A stretch of 64,000 nt of DNA from NCBI RefSeq assembly GCF_016412875.1, contig NZ_JAEKPD010000002.1:62001-126000 (forward strand), in the 5' to 3' direction. Position 1 is the first letter of the stretch. Each line of letters starts with the position of its first letter. Source of the stretch: Palleronia pontilimi (lineage in GTDB: Bacteria > Pseudomonadota > Alphaproteobacteria > Rhodobacterales > Rhodobacteraceae). This document shows positions 54,597 to 64,000 of this stretch, piece after piece. The translations under genes and the position numbers were made by a program. The notes under the pieces were generated by a model, which had not been told where the DNA came from, searched no databases, and was given only the letters and a program-made list of their open reading frames with translations.

Positions 54597-57500
54597 AATT
54601 CGGCAAGCCGTGCCTGGGCGGTTTCAAGGCGTTGCTTTTCCTCGGATTTCTCGGCCACAAGCGCCTTGGTTTCGTCCACGACGTCGTCCGGGGCCGAGGC
54701 CAGGAACTTCGGATTCTTCAGCCGCCCGTTCAGACCGCCCAGATCCTTTTCCAGCTTACCCAGCGTCTTGGCCAGCCGGGCCTTTTCGGCTTCGACGTCG
54801 ACGATTCCGGCCAGTGGCAGGGCGAATTGCCCGCCGCGCACGGAGATCGTCAGCGCACCTTTCGGCGGCGCGTCGGCCCGGGTCAGTCGCTCCACGCGCG
54901 CCAGCCGCTGGATCATCGCGGCGTTGCGATCCCAGGCGGTGCGGCCAGCGGCGTCCAGCTCGATTTCCAGGAGCTCGACCTTCAGGGCAGCGGGCACGTT
55001 GACTTCGCCCCGGACCGAGCGGATCGCCTCGATCAGCGAAATGACCCAGGCGATTTCCGCGCTGGCATCCGCGTCGGTCACATCCGCGGTGGCGTAATCG
55101 GGCCAGTCGGTGACGGCCAGAAGATCGGGGCCCGCCCACAGCTCTTCGGTGACGAAGGGCATCATCGGGTGCAGCAGGAGCAGGCATTGATCGAGCACCC
55201 AGGCCATGGTCGCCTGCGTCTCGGCGATCAGGTCCGCGTCTTCGGATCCGAACAGCGGTTTCGAGAATTCCAGGTACCAGTCGCAGACCACGTTCCAGAC
55301 GAACTTGTAGATCGCGTCGGCGGCGTCGTTGAACTTGAAGGCTTCCAGCGCCGCGTCCACCTCGTCGCGGGTGCGGGCCGTTTCGCCCATGATCCAGGCG
55401 TTGACCGTCGCGCGCGGCTTGGGCGGCGCGGCGGCGCGGTGCTGCAGGGCGTCGTTCATCTCGGCGAAACGGAACGCGTTCCAGAGCTTCGTGGTGAAGT
55501 TGCGGTAGCCCTCGATCCGCTTTTCGTCCAGCCGGATGGTGCCGGTCATCGACGCCATGGCGGCGTTGTTGAAGCGGTAGGCGTCGGCGCCGTATTTATC
55601 CACCAGGTCCAGCGGATCGACCACGTTGCCGATGGATTTCGACATCTTCTGGCCCTTCGCGTCGCGGACGAGGCCGTGCAGATAGACGGTGTCGAAGGGG
55701 CGTTGGCCCACCACCGCGTATTGCATCATCATCATCCGGGCGACCCAGAAGAACAGGATGTCTGAGCCGGTGATCAGCACGGATGTGGGGAAATACCGGT
55801 CCATGAAGCTTTGGTCGTCGTCGCCCCAGCCCAGCGTGCCGATGGGCCAGAGACCCGACGAAAACCACGTGTCGAGCACGTCGGGATCGCGCCAGACCGG
55901 ATAGACCAGGTGCGTGGGATCCTGGCTGGTGACATATTCGGCAAGGCTTTCCGACAGGCGGTGCAACGCTTCGTCGCGGGTCGCGACCTCGACCACCGAT
56001 GCGTGGTTCAGCGGCGTGGGCAGATCGGCCAGCATGTCGCCGAACGTGTCCTTGACGGCCGTGAAATCGGGCGCGCAATGGGGGCGCAGATCGCCGTTGG
56101 CCAGGCTGTCGGAGGACAGGATGCGGCCGAGCTCGACCTCGTCGAGCGCGCCGTCGCCTTCGTCATCGGTGAAGCCGTTGGCGTGCAGATCGAAGCCGTA
56201 CCAGACCGGGATCTGGTGACCCCACCACAGCTGGCGCGAGATGCACCAGGGCTCGATGTTTTCGAGCCAGTGGAAATAGGTCTTTTCGCCCGATTCCGGG
56301 ATGATCTTGACCTCGCCCGAGCGCACGGCCTCGAGCGCGGGGCCGACGATCTGGGCGGTGTCGACGAACCACTGGTCGGTCAGCATCGGCTCGATCACGA
56401 CTTTCGAGCGGTCGCCGAAGGGCTGCATGATCGGCTTGCTTTCCACCAGCGGGGTCAGCTGTTCCAGCCGTCCTTCGCCGCCCTCTTCGGGCGCCAGCGG
56501 CTTCGCGGGCTCGCCCAGGCGCGGATCGGTGGGCGGCACCATGACGGCAAGCCCTTCCTCGGTGATCTGTGCGACAACGCGGTTGCGGGCTTCGAACCGA
56601 TCGAGGCCGCGCAGGTCGTCGGGCACCAGGTTCAGCGCGTCGGCCTCGGTTTCGCCCAGCGTACGGTCGCCCTTCGCCACCGCCATGGCGATCTCGGCGG
56701 CCTCGGCGTAATCCACGCCGTCGTCGCGCATGTGACCCTTCGTATCCATCAGCCGGTACATCGGGATGTCGCCGCGCTTGGCGACCTCGTAGTCGTTGAA
56801 ATCATGCGCGCCGGTGATCTTCACCGCGCCGCTTCCGAAATCGGGATCGGGGTATTCGTCGGTGATGATCGGGATCAGGCGGCGATGTTCCTTCGGACCC
56901 ACCGGGATTTCGCAGAGCTTGCCCACGATGGGCGCATAACGCGGGTCATCCGGATGGACCGCCACCGCACCGTCGCCGAGCATGGTTTCGGGGCGGGTGG
57001 TGGCGATCGAAATGTAGTCGCGGACCTCTTCGAACAGGACGTTCCCGTCCGCGTCCTTTTCGACGTAGGTGTAGGTGGCGCCGCCCGCGAGGGGGTACTT
57101 GAAGTGCCACATGTGACCGGGCACTTCGCGGTTCTCGACCTCGAGATCGCTGATCGCCGTTTCGAAATGCGGATCCCAGTTCACCAGCCGCTTGCCACGA
57201 TAGATGTAGCCCTTGTCGAACATATCGACGAAGACGCGGATCACGGCGTCGTGGAAATTCGGGCCATCCTCGGGCGACGGATCGCCGGGCGCGCCCTGCA
57301 TGGTGAACGCCTCGCGCGACCAGTCCATGGAGCAGCCCAGCCGCTTGTCCTGCTCGACGATCTGGCCGCCGGACGTGGCCTTCCAGTCCCACACCTTGGC
57401 GATGAAATCCTCGCGGCTCAGGTCGGTGCGCTTGATGCCCTGTTCGGCCAGCTGCCGCTCGACCACCAGCTGCGTGGCGATGCCCGCGTGGTCCAGCCCC

Positions 57501-57742
57501 GGCTGCCACAGCGTGTCGTCGCCGCGCATCCGGTGCCATCGCGTCAGGATATCCATGAGCGTGTGGTTGAAGCCGTGCCCCGCGTGCAGGAACCCCGTGA
57601 CGTTGGGCGGCGGCAGCAGGATCGAGAAGGCGGACGCGCCGGGCTTGGCGTTGGCCCCCGCCGTGAAGCAGCCCGCGTCCTTCCACTTGGCGAAGATCTC
57701 GGGCTCGCGCGCGGCGGCGTCGAAGGATTTTTCCATGGGCAT
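54593..57742 (-). CDS. valS: Valyl-tRNA synthetase
   Basis: Charges tRNAVal. The 1049-aa class I enzyme contains the HIGH-type HAGH at 53-56 ([14 protein letters not shown]), an editing (CP1) domain with [19 protein letters not shown] near 243-261, and KMSKS in [14 protein letters not shown] near 695-710. The C-terminal coiled coil ([20 protein letters not shown] near residue 990) is a ValRS hallmark. The ATG at 57740-57742 has an AAAGGA Shine-Dalgarno; an ATG two codons later is the alternative. It is divergent from the CoxL-like gene, with a 145-bp gap. The N-terminal extension of the longer open frame is unsupported. Confidence 0.95.
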   Translation of the reverse strand: MPMEKSFDAAAREPEIFAKWKDAGCFTAGANAKPGASAFSILLPPPNVTGFLHAGHGFNHTLMDILTRWHRMRGDDTLWQPGLDHAGIATQLVVERQLAEQGIKRTDLSREDFIAKVWDWKATSGGQIVEQDKRLGCSMDWSREAFTMQGAPGDPSPEDGPNFHDAVIRVFVDMFDKGYIYRGKRLVNWDPHFETAISDLEVENREVPGHMWHFKYPLAGGATYTYVEKDADGNVLFEEVRDYISIATTRPETMLGDGAVAVHPDDPRYAPIVGKLCEIPVGPKEHRRLIPIITDEYPDPDFGSGAVKITGAHDFNDYEVAKRGDIPMYRLMDTKGHMRDDGVDYAEAAEIAMAVAKGDRTLGETEADALNLVPDDLRGLDRFEARNRVVAQITEEGLAVMVPPTDPRLGEPAKPLAPEEGGEGRLEQLTPLVESKPIMQPFGDRSKVVIEPMLTDQWFVDTAQIVGPALEAVRSGEVKIIPESGEKTYFHWLENIEPWCISRQLWWGHQIPVWYGFDLHANGFTDDEGDGALDEVELGRILSSDSLANGDLRPHCAPDFTAVKDTFGDMLADLPTPLNHASVVEVATRDEALHRLSESLAEYVTSQDPTHLVYPVWRDPDVLDTWFSSGLWPIGTLGWGDDDQSFMDRYFPTSVLITGSDILFFWVARMMMMQYAVVGQRPFDTVYLHGLVRDAKGQKMSKSIGNVVDPLDLVDKYGADAYRFNNAAMASMTGTIRLDEKRIEGYRNFTTKLWNAFRFAEMNDALQHRAAAPPKPRATVNAWIMGETARTRDEVDAALEAFKFNDAADAIYKFVWNVVCDWYLEFSKPLFGSEDADLIAETQATMAWVLDQCLLLLHPMMPFVTEELWAGPDLLAVTDWPDYATADVTDADASAEIAWVISLIEAIRSVRGEVNVPAALKVELLEIELDAAGRTAWDRNAAMIQRLARVERLTRADAPPKGALTISVRGGQFALPLAGIVDVEAEKARLAKTLGKLEKDLGGLNGRLKNPKFLASAPDDVVDETKALVAEKSEEKQRLETAQARLAEL

Positions 57743-57887
57743 GAGGGCGGCGTCCTTTGGGTCAAACTTGCCCGTCGGGATAGCCAAATCGGCGGCCAAG
57801 GGGAAGGGCGGGGGATGGGGCGATATGGCACTGGAAAATCCCGGTGCGTTGGCTAGTGTCGGCGCGAATTCTGCGAAGGGGACGCAC

Positions 57888-60191
57888 ATGGACAATTTCG
57901 GCAAAAGCCAGTCGGTGACGCGCCGCGAGGACCAGCGCCTGGTCACGGGCCACGGCCGCTACGTGGACGATATCGCGCCCGCGGATGCGCTCTTTGCCGG
58001 GTTCGTCCGGTCCCAGGTGGGGCACGCGAAGCTGGGGTCGGTCGACGTGCAGGACGCCGCCGCCATGCCCGGCGTCGTGGCGGTGCTGACGGCCGCCGAC
58101 ATGCTGGCCATGGGCGCGTCGCTGGGGATGGACTACACCCGCGTGCCCACGCTGGATGGCGGAAAGGGCACGGCGCCCGAGCGTCCGTTCCTGGCCCATG
58201 ATCGCGTGCGCTTCGTGGGCGAGCCCGTCGCCGTGGTGCTGGCCGAAACGCAAGCGCAGGCCATCGAGGCCGCCGAGGCGGTGATAGTCGACTACGACGA
58301 ACTGCCCGCCCACATGGACCTGGCGACGGGTGGCGAGGCGCTGCATGACGAGGCCCCCGACAATCTGGCCTTCGATTACGGCAAGGGCGACGAGGCGGGC
58401 TGCGCGCGCGCCTTTCGCGACGCGGCCCACACCGTGAAGCTGAAGATCGAGGACAACCGCATCATGGTCTCGTCCATGGAAGGGCGCGGCTGCTGGGCGG
58501 AATGGGCCGAGGACCGGCTGCATGTCTGCTTTTCGGGCCAAGGGGTCTGGGGTCTGAAATCCGAGCTGGTGAATCGGTTCGGCCTTGATCCAAGCCAGGT
58601 CCGCGCCACCACGCCCGACGTGGGCGGCGGCTTCGGCATGAAAGGTTTCAACTACCCCGAATATTTCGCCGTGGCGGGGGCCGCGATGAAGCTGGGCCGC
58701 CCGGTGCGCTGGATGTCGGACCGGACCGAGGCGATGCTGTCGGACAACGGGGGCCGCGACCTTGTCCACGTGGCCGAGCTGGCCTTCGACGAGAACCTGA
58801 AGATCACCGCCTACCGCGTTGAGAATACGTGCAATATCGGCGCCTACAATTCGATGTTCGCGCAGATGATCCAGACCGAGCTCTTCAGCCGCGTCCTGAT
58901 GGGCACCTACGATGTGCAGACCACGTGGCTGCGCACCCGCGGCATCTATACCAACACCGCGCCGGTCGATGCCTATCGCGGCGCGGGGCGGCCCGAAGCG
59001 ATCTTCACGCTCGAACGCATCCTGTCGCGCTCCGCGCGAGAGCTGGGCGTCGACCCGCACGAGCTGCGCCGCCGCAATTTCATCAAGGCGGATCAGTTTC
59101 CCTACGTCTCGGCCACCGGGGAGACCTACGATGTGGGCGATTTCCACGCCACGCTGGCCAAGGGGGAAGCCTTGGCGGACATGGCCGGATTCGCCGCGCG
59201 CAAATCCGACAGCGCCGCGCGCGGAAAGCTGCGCGGCATCGGCACCTGCTACTACATCGAATCGATCCTGGGCGCGCCCGACGAGCACGTGAAGATCGCG
59301 TTCAACGACGACGGTACGGCGTCGATCTTCGTGGGCACCCAGTCGAACGGGCAGGGGCACGAGACGGTCTTTCCGCAGTTCCTGTCGGATCACACCGGTA
59401 TTCCGGTGGACAAGATCGCCTTCGTGCAAGGCGATTCGGACCTGATCGCATCGGGCGGCGGCACCGGTGGCTCGCGCTCGGTCACGGTGCAGAACAACGT
59501 GACGCTGAAGGCCGCGCGCGCAATGATCGACGATTTCGCGGCGTTCCTGGCCGACGAACTTGGCGCCAAGCCCGACGATGTCAGCTTCGACGACGAGCGC
59601 TTCCGCGTCGAGGGCTCGAACGAGACGCCGACCATGCTCGACGTGGCCGCCATGGCGCGCGCGGCGGGACGCACTGACCTGTTGACCCGCACGGCCCACG
59701 AAAAGCTGCCGGGACGTTCATATCCCAATGGCGTCCATATAGCCGAGGTCGAGATCGACCCCGAGACCGGCGAAACAGAGGTCGTGAAATACACCGTCTG
59801 CGACGATTTCGGCAATCTCATCAATCCCATGCTGGCCGAAGGTCAGGTGCATGGCGGCGTCGTCCAGGGCATCGGCCAGGCTATCCAGGAACGCGTGGTC
59901 TATGACGAACACGGCCAGCTTCTGACCGCCAGCTACATGGATTACGGGGTGCCGCGCGCCGTGGACGTGCCGATGTTCCGCTTCGACACGAACCCCGTGC
60001 CGTCGACCGCCAATCCCATGGGCATGAAGGGCTGCGGCGAGGCGGGCACGGTGGGTGCGCTGGCCGCCGTGTCCAACGCCGTGGAAGACGCGCTGTGGGA
60101 ACGGGGCGTGCGGCAGGTCGATCTGCCCTTCACCCCGGCGCGCGTCTGGGATCTTCTGACGGCCGAGAGCCATGCCCACGCCGCCGAATGA
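57888..60191 (+). CDS. Molybdenum hydroxylase large subunit, form II CoxL-like
   Basis: A 767-aa catalytic subunit of the xanthine oxidase family, which binds Mo-molybdopterin. The active-site loop AYRGAGR (about residues 362-368) is the form II (BMS) type, not the form I AYRCSFR of true aerobic CO dehydrogenases. GGFGMKG near 247 and [10 protein letters not shown] near 714-723 (catalytic Glu) are the remaining cofactor motifs. The ATG at 57888 has an AAGGGG Shine-Dalgarno at a 7-base spacing. Neither a FAD (medium) nor a 2Fe-2S (small) subunit gene is adjacent. It overlaps the DUF2235 gene by 20 bp. The substrate is unknown. Confidence 0.85.
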   Translation: MDNFGKSQSVTRREDQRLVTGHGRYVDDIAPADALFAGFVRSQVGHAKLGSVDVQDAAAMPGVVAVLTAADMLAMGASLGMDYTRVPTLDGGKGTAPERPFLAHDRVRFVGEPVAVVLAETQAQAIEAAEAVIVDYDELPAHMDLATGGEALHDEAPDNLAFDYGKGDEAGCARAFRDAAHTVKLKIEDNRIMVSSMEGRGCWAEWAEDRLHVCFSGQGVWGLKSELVNRFGLDPSQVRATTPDVGGGFGMKGFNYPEYFAVAGAAMKLGRPVRWMSDRTEAMLSDNGGRDLVHVAELAFDENLKITAYRVENTCNIGAYNSMFAQMIQTELFSRVLMGTYDVQTTWLRTRGIYTNTAPVDAYRGAGRPEAIFTLERILSRSARELGVDPHELRRRNFIKADQFPYVSATGETYDVGDFHATLAKGEALADMAGFAARKSDSAARGKLRGIGTCYYIESILGAPDEHVKIAFNDDGTASIFVGTQSNGQGHETVFPQFLSDHTGIPVDKIAFVQGDSDLIASGGGTGGSRSVTVQNNVTLKAARAMIDDFAAFLADELGAKPDDVSFDDERFRVEGSNETPTMLDVAAMARAAGRTDLLTRTAHEKLPGRSYPNGVHIAEVEIDPETGETEVVKYTVCDDFGNLINPMLAEGQVHGGVVQGIGQAIQERVVYDEHGQLLTASYMDYGVPRAVDVPMFRFDTNPVPSTANPMGMKGCGEAGTVGALAAVSNAVEDALWERGVRQVDLPFTPARVWDLLTAESHAHAAE

Positions 60192-61281
60192 GGACCGCCG
60201 CCCGCGCATAAACACGGGCGGCCTGCTGCGGCGCGGCCTGGCGTGGCTGGGCCGCGGGCGGGTCGTCCAGCAGACCAACATGCCGATCCATCGTGGTCCG
60301 GTGACCCACGTCATCATCCTGGACGGCACCATGTCGTCGCTGGAGCCCGGGCGCGAGACGAACGCGGGTCTGACCTGGCGGCTTCTGTCGGAAATGGCGC
60401 CCGCCGCCCACATGTCCCTGAAATACGAGCCCGGTATCCAGTTCACGTCGTGGCGCCAGGTCCGCGACGTGGCCGAGGGGCGTGGCCTGAACCGCCAGAT
60501 CCGCCGCGCCTATGGCTGGCTTGCCTCGCGTTACCGGCCCGGCGATCGGATTTTCCTGTTCGGCTATTCGCGCGGCGCCTATGCGGTGCGCTCGCTGGCG
60601 GGTGTCATCGACCGGGTGGGCCTGCTACGGGCCGACGCCGCCACCGAGCGCAACGTCCGCCTGGCCTATCGCTATTACCGCACGATCCCCGACAGCTTCG
60701 GCGCGCAGGAGTTCAAGCGGCTGTTCTGCCACGAAGCCGTCGAGGTGCAGATGGTCGGCGCCTGGGACACGGTGAAGGCGCTGGGTTTGCGCCTGCCGAT
60801 CCTGTGGCGCTGGTCGCGCATCGCCCACAGTTTCCACACCCACGGGCTGGGCCCGACAACGCGCGCGGGCTTCCACGCCCTGGCGCTGGACGAAACGCGC
60901 GAGGCCTACGCCCCGGTGCTCTGGCGGCTCGACGGCGACTGGGACGGGATCTGCGAGCAGGTCTGGTTCCGCGGCACCCATGGCGATGTGGGCGGCCAGC
61001 TCGATGGCGTGCGCGCGGCGCGTCCCTTGGCCAATATCCCGCTGGTCTGGATGCTCGGCAAGGCCGAAGAGCAGGGCCTGCCCTTGCCGGAAGGCTGGCG
61101 CGCCCGCTTCGGCTGCGATCCGCACGCGCCGTCCATCGGGGTCAACCGCGGCTGGGGCCGGATCTTCGTGGCCCGCGGGCCGCGATCCATCGGGGCCGAC
61201 CGGTCGGAGCGGTTGCATCCCACAGCGCTCGAACGGGGCGCCTTGCGCAACGAGGCCAAGGGACTGCCCTTCGCCGAGTAG
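60172..61281 (+). CDS. DUF2235 alpha/beta-hydrolase-like protein
   Basis: A 369-aa protein of the DUF2235 family, which includes Tle1-type phospholipase effectors. The nucleophile elbow GYSRGAYAVRSLAG near residues 130-143 fits GxSxG. A catalytic Asp in VGAWDTVKALG near 197-207 and a His in FRGTHGDVGGQL near 266-277 would complete the triad. A basic N-terminus (RRGLAWLGRGR, residues 20-30) lacks a signal peptide. No type VI secretion gene is nearby, so effector status is not supported. It starts 20 bp inside the CoxL-like gene's end, so translation is probably coupled. Confidence 0.82.
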   Translation: MPTPPNEDRRPRINTGGLLRRGLAWLGRGRVVQQTNMPIHRGPVTHVIILDGTMSSLEPGRETNAGLTWRLLSEMAPAAHMSLKYEPGIQFTSWRQVRDVAEGRGLNRQIRRAYGWLASRYRPGDRIFLFGYSRGAYAVRSLAGVIDRVGLLRADAATERNVRLAYRYYRTIPDSFGAQEFKRLFCHEAVEVQMVGAWDTVKALGLRLPILWRWSRIAHSFHTHGLGPTTRAGFHALALDETREAYAPVLWRLDGDWDGICEQVWFRGTHGDVGGQLDGVRAARPLANIPLVWMLGKAEEQGLPLPEGWRARFGCDPHAPSIGVNRGWGRIFVARGPRSIGADRSERLHPTALERGALRNEAKGLPFAE

Positions 61282-61290
61282 CGCGCGCCT

Positions 61291-61317
61291 GCATCTTTGT
61301 TCTCGAAAATATCCCGG
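61291..61317 (-). repeat. Dispersed intergenic repeat, copy E
   Basis: GCATCTTTGTTC, then TCGA, AAATATCCCGGC: a fifth copy of the element seen at 5947, 9131, 9173 and 17818, with slight divergence. It lies 10 bp after the DUF2235 stop, between convergent genes. Confidence 0.75.
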
Positions 61318-61340
61318 CGCGCGGGCAGCCACCGGGCGCA

Positions 61341-61826
61341 TCAGGCGGGCGGAAGCGCCATGATTAGGCAGGTGGTCGTTCCGGTCGCGTAAAGCCGGTC
61401 ATCCGCGGCGCCGCGGATCTCGCCCGTCGCGACCGCGGTCGAGCGTCCGGCATGGGCCACGAGGCCCACGCACCGCACCTTCGTGTCCGCGGGCAGGGCG
61501 CGGGTGATGTTCACCTTGAATTCCAGCGTGGTGTAGGTCGATCCGCAGGGCACCCGGGTCATCACCGCGCAGGCCATCGCCGAATCCAGGATCGTCGCGT
61601 ACCAGCCGCCATGGATGCCGCCCATCGGGTTCATATGGGCGAAGCGCGGCGTGCCGGTGAACGCGATCCGGCCATCGTCCACTTCGTCCAGGTCGATTTC
61701 CATGCCCGCGGCAATCGGCGCTCCGGGCAGGTCGCCCGAGGCCAGCGCCCGCATGAACTCGAGCCCCGATTTGTGGCGCAACACGTCCATGTCGGCCAGG
61801 TCGGCGGGAGAAGTGGCGTGGGTCAT
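61341..61826 (-). CDS. PaaI-type hotdog-fold thioesterase
   Basis: A 161-aa acyl-CoA thioesterase-like protein. HMNPMGGIHGGWYATILDSAMACAV near residues 64-88 is the hotdog catalytic stretch (His-Gly-Gly then Asp). YTTLEFKVNITRAL near 96-110 and the beta-strand core follow. PaaI-type enzymes remove CoA from aromatic or short acyl-CoAs to recycle CoA. The ATG at 61824-61826 is chosen over a TTG nine codons earlier. It is convergent with the DUF2235 gene and co-oriented with metF, which starts the transcript 84 bp upstream of its start. Confidence 0.85.
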   Translation of the reverse strand: MTHATSPADLADMDVLRHKSGLEFMRALASGDLPGAPIAAGMEIDLDEVDDGRIAFTGTPRFAHMNPMGGIHGGWYATILDSAMACAVMTRVPCGSTYTTLEFKVNITRALPADTKVRCVGLVAHAGRSTAVATGEIRGAADDRLYATGTTTCLIMALPPA

Positions 61827-61909
61827 CGGGCGGGGCACCTTGGATCGTGGCAAACCCCGCCATCATGCCCAGCATTGCTACGGCGCGTAACCCCCTGAAA
61901 CGGGTCCGC

Positions 61910-62773
61910 TCAGGCGACCTTCTCGAGCACCCGCTCGGGCGCAAGACCCAGCGCGTGGATCACGTCGCGGGTCAGGGCGGGCTTGTTGAGCGTGTAGAAA
62001 TGCAGATGCTCCGCGCCGCCGTCGATCAGATCCGAACACAGCTCGGTCGCCAGCGCGGTGGACAGCAGATCCTCGCGCCCGTCGCGGATCGCCGCGTCAT
62101 AGGCCTGGTCCAGCCAATCGGGGATCGGCGTGCCGCAGGCGGTCGCGAATTTTCGCACGCCAGTCCAGCTTTCGATGGGAAGGATGCCGGGGATGATCGG
62201 CGCGTCGATCCCGGCCGCGACGCAGCGGTCGCGGAACCGAAAGAAGGTGTCGGCCTCGAAGAAGAACTGGGTGATCGCGGCGGACGCACCCGCGTCGATC
62301 TTGCGCTTGAGGTAATCCACATCCGCCGTGTCGCTGGCCGCTTCGGGGTGACGGTTGGGATAGGCCCCCACCCGCAGGGTGAACTTCCCGGTCTGCGCCA
62401 GCGCCTCGACCAGTTCGACCGAGCTCGCGAAGCCGTCCGCATGCGGCTGGAACGCCCCGCCGCCCGGCATGTCACCGCGCAACGCGACGATATCTGTCAC
62501 GCCTGCGGATGCGTAGCTTTCGGCGATCTCAAGCGTTTCCGCGCGACTGGCGTTCACGCAGGTCAGGTGGGCCGCTACCCGCAGGCCGGTGGTCTTGCCG
62601 ATGGTCGTGACCGCTTCGTGGGTCAGCGCCCGGGTCGTGCCGCCCGCGCCGTAGGTGACGCTGACGAAATCGGGCTCCAGCGGTGCCAGCGTGTGCATCG
62701 TGTCCCACAGCCGGAACGACGCTTCGAGCGATTTGGGCGGGAAGAATTCGAACGAAATGGCAGGCGCGGTCAT
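61910..62773 (-). CDS. metF: Methylenetetrahydrofolate reductase
   Basis: Reduces 5,10-methylene-THF to 5-methyl-THF for methionine synthesis, using FAD. The 287-aa TIM barrel begins AISFEFFPPKS, with catalytic Glu9 in the EFF motif. DFVSVTYGAGGTTR near 35-48, HLTCVN near 70-75 and IVALRGDMPGGG near 95-106 are conserved FAD/substrate blocks, and TQFFFEADTFFRF lies near 170-182. The ATG at 62771-62773 is next to the divergent metR promoter region, which contains a MetR-type box and an 8-bp inverted repeat. Control by MetR is therefore likely. Confidence 0.95.
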   Translation of the reverse strand: MTAPAISFEFFPPKSLEASFRLWDTMHTLAPLEPDFVSVTYGAGGTTRALTHEAVTTIGKTTGLRVAAHLTCVNASRAETLEIAESYASAGVTDIVALRGDMPGGGAFQPHADGFASSVELVEALAQTGKFTLRVGAYPNRHPEAASDTADVDYLKRKIDAGASAAITQFFFEADTFFRFRDRCVAAGIDAPIIPGILPIESWTGVRKFATACGTPIPDWLDQAYDAAIRDGREDLLSTALATELCSDLIDGGAEHLHFYTLNKPALTRDVIHALGLAPERVLEKVA

Positions 62774-62799
62774 GGTGTGATCCTTTGCGGTATCAGACC

Positions 62800-62832
62800 T
62801 TGTCTCACGCCGCGTGCCATGAGACAAATTCA
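62800..62832. promoter_or_regulatory. MetR box and inverted repeat in the metF/metR gap
   Basis: TGAGACAAATTCA (62820-62832) matches 7 of 8 positions of the MetR consensus TGAA-N5-TTCA and is also a LysR T-N11-A motif. It overlaps the right arm of a perfect 8-bp inverted repeat, TTGTCTCA (62800-62807) and TGAGACAA (62820-62827). The gap is only 93 bp, so both genes fall under its control. Confidence 0.6.
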
Positions 62833-62866
62833 TAACTTTCAAGTTTAACATGAGGCCTGCTTCAGG

Positions 62867-63796
62867 ATGCATATCGAGTTCCGCCACCTGCGGACCATCA
62901 AGGCGATCCATGACGAAGGCGGGCTTGCCCGCGCCGCCGATCGGCTGAACATCACCCAAAGCGCGCTGTCGCACCAGGTCAAGGGGCTCGAGGACCAGGC
63001 GGGCGTCGAGCTGTTCGTGCGCCGCTCGAAGCCCATGAAACTGTCCGCGGCGGGAATGCGCCTGCTACGCGCGGCCGAGAAGATCCTGCCGGAAGTGGCT
63101 GCTTTGGAAGCGGAATTCCAGGGGTTGCAGTCTGGCAAGGCGGGTCGTCTGCATATCGCCATCGAGTGTCACGCCTGTTTCGAATGGCTGCTGCCGGTGC
63201 TCGAGAAGTTCCGCCAGGCATGGCCCGACGTGGACGTGGATATCCGCCCCGGGCTTGCCTTCGGCGCGCTGCCCGCGCTGCACCGCGAAGAGGTCGACCT
63301 GGTGGTCAGCTCAGACCCCGAGGACATCGCGGGCATCGATTTCACGCCGCTTTTCGACTACGCGCCGGTCTTCGTGGCGTCCTCGCGCCACCCGCTCGCC
63401 GAGAAACCTTTCATCGAGGCCGAGGATTTCCGCGACCAGACGCTGATCACCTATCCCGTTGACCGGACCCGGCTGGACGTGTTCACCGAGCTGCTTACCC
63501 CCGCCAAGGTCGAGCCCGCTGCCATCCGGCAGGTGGAACTGACGGCGGTGATCCTGTTGCTGGTGGCCAGCCTGCGCGGTGTCGCGGTTCTGCCGGACTG
63601 GGTGGTGCGCGACGTGCAATTCCAAAGCGACTACGTCACCCGGCCGCTGACCGCCACGGGCCTGACGCGTCGTCTTTATGCCGCGACACGATCGGACGAC
63701 ACCACCATGCCGTATATGTCCCACCTGCTGCGCCTGGCCCGCACGGAGCCGGTGAAGCTGCAACGCAAGGCACCTGCATCGGCCTCCGCCGACTGA
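62867..63796 (+). CDS. metR: LysR family regulator MetR
   Basis: A 309-aa LysR-type regulator. The helix-turn-helix fills about residues 1-60: HIEFRHLRTIKAIHDEGGLA then RAADRLNITQSALSHQVKGL. This head, beginning at the ATG 62867, is close to the homocysteine-responsive activator MetR, as is the effector domain IECHACFEWLLPVLEKFRQ near 98-116. Divergence from metF supports this. It activates methionine synthesis genes and represses itself in enterobacteria (family knowledge). It is followed by the suhB gene, 74 bp downstream. Confidence 0.92.
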   Translation: MHIEFRHLRTIKAIHDEGGLARAADRLNITQSALSHQVKGLEDQAGVELFVRRSKPMKLSAAGMRLLRAAEKILPEVAALEAEFQGLQSGKAGRLHIAIECHACFEWLLPVLEKFRQAWPDVDVDIRPGLAFGALPALHREEVDLVVSSDPEDIAGIDFTPLFDYAPVFVASSRHPLAEKPFIEAEDFRDQTLITYPVDRTRLDVFTELLTPAKVEPAAIRQVELTAVILLLVASLRGVAVLPDWVVRDVQFQSDYVTRPLTATGLTRRLYAATRSDDTTMPYMSHLLRLARTEPVKLQRKAPASASAD

Positions 63797-63870
63797 GCCG
63801 GAGCGGGCACCCTTGGCATCCCGCGTCCCCTCGCGTATGCGCCAAGCCGAACGACCGGACGGAGACGACC

Positions 63871-64000
63871 ATGCAAGGCAGTGCCAATCTCAACATCATG
63901 ATGAAAGCCGCCCGGACCGCCGCGCGCGGCCTGGTCAAGGATTTCCGCGAGGTCGAGAACCTGCAGGTCTCGTCGAAGGGTGCGGGGGATTTCGTCAGCC
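63871..64000 (+). CDS. suhB: Inositol-1-monophosphatase (SuhB-like), 5' part cut by window edge
   Basis: The visible 43 codons read MQGSANLNIMMKAARTAARG then LVKDFREVENLQVSSKGAGDF, the well-conserved N-terminus of alphaproteobacterial SuhB/inositol monophosphatase proteins. A GGAGA Shine-Dalgarno lies upstream of the ATG at 63871. The catalytic metal-binding motifs lie beyond the window. The enzyme hydrolyses inositol-1-phosphate and, as SuhB, also contributes to rRNA transcription antitermination in some bacteria. Identification is from the N-terminus only. Confidence 0.8.
   Translation, partial: MQGSANLNIMMKAARTAARGLVKDFREVENLQVSSKGAGDFVS

Overview
The window is GC-rich (strong G/C bias at third codon positions), densely packed, and reads as the chromosome of a Rhodobacteraceae/Roseobacter-group alphaproteobacterium. 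Supporting evidence: an Entner-Doudoroff edd-eda pair, a DksA with only one zinc-finger cysteine, a bactofilin overlapping an M23 peptidase, a MoxR/VWA gene set, and family proteins typical of this group (DUF2852, DUF2927, DUF6280-like). I see no rRNA, tRNA, CRISPR array, prophage, transposase or plasmid gene. It looks like a housekeeping region, not a genomic island.

Layout. 1-2116 (minus): bpt (cut by the window edge), RDD protein, DUF2852 protein, ybaK. 2193-5252: glnE. 5275-7789 (minus): eda and edd, with a promoter and LacI-type operator. 7902-9765: rRNA methyltransferase and a PIN protein, separated by an inverted pair of a dispersed repeat. 9762-13113 (minus): M48 peptidase, DEAD-box helicase, osmC, divergent from the regulator ohrR. 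13752-18723 (minus): chorismate mutase, VWA protein, a 55-aa membrane protein, a DUF2927 lipoprotein, an AEC transporter and a MoxR ATPase. 18895-20546: dksA and an FAD monooxygenase. 20569-23153: tpiA, a 2OG-Fe oxygenase and a DsbA-like protein. 23302-29995: aminotransferase, amidase, PBP1A, a start-less coding remnant and prfB. 29992-36958 (minus): a frameshifted MFS/spermidine-synthase-like gene, glycosyltransferase, bactofilin, M23 peptidase, DUF455 protein and bcp. 37115-45380: DUF1344-like protein, AsmA-like protein, queA, pcm, tolC and a PopZ-like acidic protein. 45387-48638: cobQ, membrane protein, DUF6280-like protein, efp. 48635-51939 (minus): fructosamine-kinase-like, ygfZ and an MsbA-type ABC transporter. 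52045-57742: class V aminotransferase, then a small membrane protein, hisC and valS on the minus strand. 57888-61281: form II CoxL-like protein and a DUF2235 protein. 61341-64000: thioesterase, metF, metR and the start of suhB.

Co-working sets. The edd-eda unit carries the Entner-Doudoroff pathway. The amidase, PBP1A, M23 peptidase and bactofilin are envelope/peptidoglycan genes. The AsmA-like, TolC and MsbA-type genes serve the outer envelope. bpt, prfB, efp, queA, valS, dksA and ybaK concern translation or its quality control. metF is divergent from its probable regulator metR.

The least explained features are: five copies of a roughly 28-bp dispersed motif; two 19-bp dyads upstream of the DUF2852 gene; a start-less coding remnant before prfB; and a CoxL-type subunit without adjacent small or medium subunits.
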